Source of the DNA: Planctomycetales bacterium 71-10
GTDB taxonomy: Bacteria > Planctomycetota > Planctomycetia > Isosphaerales > Isosphaeraceae
Direction of reading: 5' to 3'
Assembly: GCA_001898385.1 (NCBI GenBank)
Contig: MKTT01000152.1
Location: 1 to 34,144 of the forward strand
Length of the DNA: 34,144 bases
Part shown: piece after piece, positions 30,733 to 34,144 of the stretch
Layout of the letters: every line of letters begins with the position of its first letter
Position numbering within the stretch: position 1 is the stretch's first letter
Notes under the pieces: generated by a model
What the model was told of the DNA's origin: nothing
The model's database searches: none
What the model saw: the letters and a program-made list of their open reading frames with translations, nothing else
Program-made: the position numbers and the translations under genes

Positions 30733-31134
30733 GTCGGCCCCCTCGGCTTGCGGTTCGATATTTCGGGATGAATCCGTGGCAAACCTAGGATGTGGAGAAT
30801 TGCGGCCGAACGGCATAAGGCGCGCATTTCTTGAGAAATCAGGGATGTCATTCCGAAGTTCTCCTTTCGGGCCGATGCGCCGTAGGCTGACGGAATATGC
30901 GAAGGAGAAGGGTCGCGGACGGGCTCGATGAACGGGCGCAGCCCCGCCATCGGCCTGAAGTAGGATCGCGATGAATGAGGTCCGGACGCCCCGTCGCCGT
31001 CCTGGCGATCGACCGCCCGATGTTCGGGCCGGGACGGGTCGGGACTTTCCCTTGCCCGCGCGGGGTCCATGGCCTATGATCTCGTCGAGGGTTCAAGCGG
31101 CGCGCACGCGCCCGCCCTCCTCACGGGTGAGGCG
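30733..31134. other. Divergent intergenic region
   Basis: These 402 bases separate the collagen-like gene from the Cys-containing secreted protein. A small dyad ATTTCT-TG-AGAAAT lies near 30825-30845 and could be an operator or a short hairpin. On the minus strand TTGCCA lies about 50 bases before the collagen-like ATG, without a convincing -10. No gene is supported. Confidence 0.4.
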
Positions 31135-31578
31135 ATGAATCGGGCGATGTCCTCTACCTCGCGCATTCAACGAGGCCCCTGGATGACGATGGCGGCCCTG
31201 CTGGCCGTCGCCGTCGCGGCCGATCCGCGCCTCGCCCACCTGTCCTTCTGCCAGGGCGACCGGCCGTCGGCCCTCTCGGCCTTCGCCGCCTGCGAGCCCG
31301 ACGAGACGTGCTGCCCGCCGGAGGACGCCTCCGCCTGCTCCACGCTCGACGCCTGCGGCTGCTGCGGCCCCGCGTCGCCGTCGCACCAAGGGGAGCAGGA
31401 CTCGCGGTCGACCTTCGTCCCCCCGGCTCCGGTCAAGATGGGCCTGGCGGCGGCGATCTTCTCGATCCCCGCGCCGCTCGTCTCGCCGAGGACGCTCGCC
31501 TCGTCCTCCTTCGACCGCCGGTCCGTCGCGACGTCGACGCCGCCGGTCTATCTGCTCTGCCAGCACTTCCTGACCTGA
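31135..31578 (+). CDS. Secreted or membrane-anchored small protein with cysteine cluster
   Basis: The ATG at 31135 gives 147 residues; an upstream ATG at 31069 is possible. A hydrophobic N-terminal segment (WMTMAALLAVAVAADPRLAHL) is a signal peptide or anchor. A cysteine cluster follows, with the core DETCCPPEDASAC and LDACGCCGP. The C-terminal half has a second moderately hydrophobic stretch (MGLAAAIFSIPAPLV) and ends PPVYLLCQHFLT. The Cys-Cys-Pro pattern echoes the repeat protein encoded 220 bases downstream on the same strand, so both may serve metal or thiol chemistry outside the cytoplasm. The family is not recognised. Confidence 0.6.
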   Translation: MNRAMSSTSRIQRGPWMTMAALLAVAVAADPRLAHLSFCQGDRPSALSAFAACEPDETCCPPEDASACSTLDACGCCGPASPSHQGEQDSRSTFVPPAPVKMGLAAAIFSIPAPLVSPRTLASSSFDRRSVATSTPPVYLLCQHFLT

Positions 31579-31797
31579 GACGCCCCGGCCCTCCCCGGGC
31601 CGCCGCGACGCTCGCCATCCGGACCGCGCGCCCCGACGGGCCCGCGCGTCCCGAACTTCCTGCGCCCGGCCCCCGCGCGCCTGCCCCACCTCGCCCCGTC
31701 GCGAGGCGGCCAGGTCCCCGCGCGCCCGCCCGGCGACGGCCGTCCTGATCTTTCTCGATCGCATACCATTCCAAATTCCCATAGAGGAGCTACGCTC

Positions 31798-32544
31798 ATG
31801 ATCCGCCCGATCCTGTCCCTCGCCTTCGCCCTGACGCTCGGCCTGTCCCTGGGGGCTTCTGCCTCCGCCGCGCACGACGGCGACGCCAAGCCCTGCTGCA
31901 CCCCGGGGACCAAGGACGCCTGCTGCCCGAAGGACGCCAAGGACGACTGCTGCAAGGGCAAGGACTGCTGCAAGCCGAAGGACGACTGCTGCGAGGAGGC
32001 CGCCGACCACGCCGCGAAGCCCTGCTGCACGCCCGGCACCGAGGGCGCGTGCTGCCCCAAGGACGCCAAGGACGACTGCTGCAAGGGCAAGGACTGCTGC
32101 AAGGCCGAAGGCGACCACTGCTGCCACGCCGCCGCGGAGGCGAAGGCCAAGGCCTGCTGCACCCCGGGCGCGGAGGGGGCGTGCTGCCCCAAAGACGCCA
32201 AGGACGACTGCTGCAAGGATAAGGACTGCTGCAAGGACAAGGACGATTGCTGCGAGCACGCCGCGGACCACGTCGCGAAGCCCTGCTGCACGCCGGGCGC
32301 GAAGGACGCCTGCTGCGCCGAGGACGCCAAGGGCGACTGCTGCAAGGATAAGGAGTGCTGCAAGGACGGCGGAGACCACTGCTGCCACGCCGCCAAGAAG
32401 GCCAAGGTCGAGGGGTGCTGCAAGCCCGGCGAGGCCGACGCCTGCTGCCCGAAGGATACCAAGGACGACTGCTGCAAGGGCAAGGACTGCTGCAAGGCCG
32501 AAGGCGACCGCTGCTGCCACGCCGCCAAGAAGAAGGCCGCCTGA
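31798..32544 (+). CDS. Secreted vicinal-cysteine repeat protein (50 paired cysteines)
   Basis: The protein has 248 residues. The ATG has GAGGAG upstream. Residues 1-24 are a signal peptide (LSLAFALTLGLSLGASASA). The rest consists of five tandem units of 43-44 residues, each with exactly five Cys-Cys pairs in the order KPCCTPG, DACCPKDAKDD, CCKGKD, CCK and a last CC that alternates between DCCEEAADH/DCCEHAADH and HCCH. That makes 50 cysteines, all paired, with Lys and Asp filling the spacers and almost no hydrophobic core. Vicinal cysteines plus His suggest binding of soft metals (Cu, Zn, Cd, Hg) or arsenic, or a disulfide-rich matrix. Its export distinguishes it from cytoplasmic metallothioneins. 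No family is recognised. Confidence 0.85.
   Translation: MIRPILSLAFALTLGLSLGASASAAHDGDAKPCCTPGTKDACCPKDAKDDCCKGKDCCKPKDDCCEEAADHAAKPCCTPGTEGACCPKDAKDDCCKGKDCCKAEGDHCCHAAAEAKAKACCTPGAEGACCPKDAKDDCCKDKDCCKDKDDCCEHAADHVAKPCCTPGAKDACCAEDAKGDCCKDKECCKDGGDHCCHAAKKAKVEGCCKPGEADACCPKDTKDDCCKGKDCCKAEGDRCCHAAKKKAA
31885..32541 (+). repeat. Five tandem 129/132-bp repeats in the Cys-rich gene
   Basis: Units start at about 31885, 32014, 32146, 32275 and 32407, so the period alternates between 129 and 132 bases. Units 1 and 3 end in DDCCE-type sequence, while units 2, 4 and 5 end in a CCH type. The alternation suggests that a two-unit block was duplicated rather than one unit repeatedly. Confidence 0.85.
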
Positions 32545-32553
32545 CCTCGCGGC

Positions 32554-32976
32554 TCAACGGCCTCGCCGCCGCAACAGCGGCGAGGCCGCCATCAACGTCA
32601 GGAAGGCCGCGAGGTTAAGGGCCGCGAAGCCGTAGAGCCGGCATTCTTCCTCGAACCGGGCGGCGGCGGCCATCCGCCCCGCCCGCTCGACGAAGTCGGC
32701 CGGAGGCCGGCCGTCGGGAGGCGGCACGCGCAAGGAAGCCAGCCCCCTGACCCAGCCCGACGCCCACCCCGGCGGCCCCGCGTCCGTCGCCCAGGTCGCG
32801 ACCGCGAACGCCACCGCCGCCGCGACCAACCGCCGATCCCGCGTGGAAAGCATCGCCGCCCCCGCGACGACCGCCGTCAGGACGGCGCGGTCGCCGACGG
32901 GATGCCGCTCCCGGTCCGCCAGCACTGCAAAGGCCATCGCGATCAGGGCGAGCGACGCGAACGACCTCGTCACCAT
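32554..32976 (-). CDS. Small membrane protein at the end of an overlapping operon
   Basis: The ATG at 32976 gives 140 residues and shares one base with the stop of the preceding HEPN-like gene (TGATG). Hydrophobic segments are FASLALIAMAFAVLA, AVLTAVVAGAAML, LVAAAVAFAVATWA and, near the C-terminus, FAALNLAAFLTLMAASPLL. A soluble stretch of about 45 residues lies before the last helix. No family is recognised. It converges on the Cys-rich protein gene with nine bases between the stops. Confidence 0.65.
   Translation of the reverse strand: MVTRSFASLALIAMAFAVLADRERHPVGDRAVLTAVVAGAAMLSTRDRRLVAAAVAFAVATWATDAGPPGWASGWVRGLASLRVPPPDGRPPADFVERAGRMAAAARFEEECRLYGFAALNLAAFLTLMAASPLLRRRGR
32559..32587. 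terminator. Hairpin between convergent genes
   Basis: A perfect 11-bp stem (GGCCTCGCCGC with GCGGCGAGGCC) and seven-base loop lie 15 bases after the Cys-rich gene stop, overlapping the last codons of the minus-strand membrane protein. It could terminate the plus-strand transcript. No T-run is present. Confidence 0.5.
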
Positions 32977-33494
32977 CAGACCCTTGTATCGTTCCACGCG
33001 TTCCAGTGCTGGAAGCAGGCGAGATCGATCCTCGCCCAGTCGGCGTCTCGGATCTTCCCCCATGCCTCGAACGCCTCGCGGGCGGACTGGACGATGTTCA
33101 GCGCTTCGCGCTCTTCGAAGTCCCTCGCCAGGTCATAGTCGGCGTCGTGCCGCGAGCGCTGAAGGTCCACGAAACTCCGGGCGACCGTGCTCAACTCCTC
33201 GGGTGGGACGCTTCCGGTCCCGCCAGGCGCGCAGATCTTCTGCGGTAGTGTCGGGGACGACGTAAAGAAGTTCTTCGACGTCATCATCATCTCGCCGTGA
33301 TTGAGCGTTCGGACGAGCTTTGCCGCCACGGCGAAGTCCCTGACATACAGCGAAGCGAACTCCCGCGCCAGCAGGTGGAACAGCGCATGGCAGGCCGAAG
33401 AAACGACCCCGCGCAAATCCACCTGGTCGATCGCCCCTGAGTTCGACTGGACCAGCCGTTCGGCCTGCGCCAACAACTCGTCGTGCAGGCTCAT
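32976..33494 (-). CDS. HEPN-like helical protein
   Basis: The ATG at 33494 gives 172 residues and overlaps the stop of the upstream gene by one base (TGATG). The protein is all-helical. VDLRGVVSSACHALFHLLAREFA matches the first long helix of HEPN-type proteins (R..VS.AYYALFHLL pattern). LNHGEM and FVDLQRSRHDADYDLARDFEEREALNIVQSAREAFEAWGKI match the later helices of the same family as I remember it. Many HEPN proteins are RNases of toxin-antitoxin or defence systems; the strict R-x4-6-H motif is not evident, so catalytic activity is uncertain. It forms an overlapping operon with its neighbours. Confidence 0.65.
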   Translation of the reverse strand: MSLHDELLAQAERLVQSNSGAIDQVDLRGVVSSACHALFHLLAREFASLYVRDFAVAAKLVRTLNHGEMMMTSKNFFTSSPTLPQKICAPGGTGSVPPEELSTVARSFVDLQRSRHDADYDLARDFEEREALNIVQSAREAFEAWGKIRDADWARIDLACFQHWNAWNDTRV

Positions 33495-34144
33495 CAGACC
33501 GTCGCCGGGGCCGCGGGCCTCCGGGCGGCGGCCCGGATCGAGATATAAGGCCACAGCTCCGGGGCGACGCGGTCGAGTTCTCGGTCGAGCGGCCGGGCGA
33601 CTTCCAGGAACCGACGCTCGTCCTGCCACACGTCATCGGAGAGGGTGACGTCGATCCAGAGCGTGGGCGTGCCCGCGTAGTCCGAACCGGTTCGGAACTT
33701 CATCCCCACGATCTCGCGACGATCGCGGAAAGCCCGCTCGATCCGCTCGCCGTACCGGAGCGCATCGGAGTCGGGGTAGCGATCGAACTCCAGGATCTCG
33801 ATGATCCGCTCCAACAGGGGCTTCCCCGCCTCCACGGCCTTGGCCCAATGCTCAGCGTCGCCGTCCTCGGCCGTGCTTGCGATCTCTCGGAACTCGCGGA
33901 CGAGCCCAGCCAAATCGGCGCGCCGGTCGGCCGGGAGGAAATCGAAGTCGGCCTCGTCGAAGCCGTCGACGACCGCGGGCGCGAGCCAGAGGTGACGGCT
34001 CCTGAAAGCCCGGTTGAGCCCTTTGGCACCGCCATGAGATCGATCGCCCGCGGCGTTCAACTCCCGACGGGCGATATGGACGCCGGTCCAAAAATCCTGA
34101 CCGTCCCGGATTTTGGGGCGGCCCGCGATGCCGACGGTCTTCCC
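33494..34144 (-). CDS. Unknown protein, 5' end outside window
   Basis: The frame is open to the right edge, so the start lies outside; an internal TTG at 34060 is a possible but less likely start, because the sequence before it (IRDGQDFWTGVHIARREL) looks coding. The visible 216 residues are soluble, with FRSRHLWLAPAVVDGFDEADFDFLPADRRADLAGLV, an acidic helical middle (DGDAEHWAKAVEAGKPLLERIIEILEFDRYPDSDAL) and a C-terminal alpha/beta portion (TLWIDVTLSDDVWQDERRFLEVARPLDRELDRVAPELWPYISIR). No nucleotidyltransferase GSxxxxxxDxD motif is visible, so it is not an obvious MNT antitoxin for the HEPN-like partner. Its stop overlaps that gene's ATG by one base, so the two are translationally coupled. 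Confidence 0.65.
   Translation of the reverse strand, partial: GKTVGIAGRPKIRDGQDFWTGVHIARRELNAAGDRSHGGAKGLNRAFRSRHLWLAPAVVDGFDEADFDFLPADRRADLAGLVREFREIASTAEDGDAEHWAKAVEAGKPLLERIIEILEFDRYPDSDALRYGERIERAFRDRREIVGMKFRTGSDYAGTPTLWIDVTLSDDVWQDERRFLEVARPLDRELDRVAPELWPYISIRAAARRPAAPATV

Noticed and set aside
32976..34144. Classic HEPN/MNT toxin-antitoxin pair
   Set aside because: The upstream partner has no GSxxxxxxDxD nucleotidyltransferase motif in the visible part, and the strict HEPN RNase motif is not clear.
1..34144. tRNA, rRNA, integrase or prophage genes
   Set aside because: I looked for cloverleaf-like T-loop signatures and for integrase or transposase motifs and saw none; by-eye search can miss a tRNA.

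Overview
The window is very GC-rich and gene-dense, and it looks like chromosome from a planctomycete, most likely of the Isosphaeraceae type. Several things point that way: a DUF1559 pseudopilin-like protein with a small lipoprotein beside it, an AraC regulator of the XylR sensor type, a PEP-CTERM protein, three surface-type proteins that start with an LExRx(L/M) 'LEPR-XLL'-like motif, a Ser/Thr kinase, and long Ala/Pro/Glu-rich secreted proteins. I see no rRNA, tRNA, CRISPR array, transposase or phage gene.

Layout. 1-2336: 3' part of a serine beta-lactamase-family hydrolase, a small unknown gene and a membrane protein with a PH-like middle. 2512-4421: a secreted or surface LEPR-type protein facing a PEP-CTERM protein. 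4985-8891: guaB (IMP dehydrogenase), then a secreted Ala/Pro/Glu-rich protein that ends in a strong terminator. 9079-12924: phoU, a convergent tandem GNAT acetyltransferase, and a second LEPR-type surface protein. 12925-14691: an unknown gene surrounded by REPIN-like palindromic repeats, one set nested inside another. 14692-17254 (minus strand): dnaA, an unknown gene and an FmdB-type zinc ribbon protein. 17337-19126: NAD(P)H-hydrate epimerase translationally coupled to a secreted alpha/beta hydrolase. 19095-22107: lipoprotein and DUF1559 gene, divergent from a XylR-like regulator, with a perfect dyad between them. 22136-26547 (minus): a small membrane protein and two paralogous von Willebrand A proteins that carry TonB-like membrane anchors. 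26870-28978: a Ser/Thr kinase fused to a complete nicotinamidase domain, then a DoxX-like membrane protein. 29236-30732 (minus): a collagen-like protein whose tail resembles Bacillus exosporium BclB. 31135-32544: a Cys-containing secreted protein and a striking five-repeat protein with 50 paired cysteines. 32554-34144 (minus): three genes overlapping by single bases, including a HEPN-like protein; the first runs off the window.

The strongest leads are the kinase-nicotinamidase fusion (26870-28471), the vicinal-cysteine repeat protein (31798-32544), the BclB-like collagen protein with a planctomycete N-terminus (29236-30732) and the TonB-anchored VWA pair (22136-26260). The window does not contain one coherent new multi-gene system that I can demonstrate. 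These are separate unusual proteins in a housekeeping and accessory mosaic. All domain names come from reading motifs by eye; no database search was possible.
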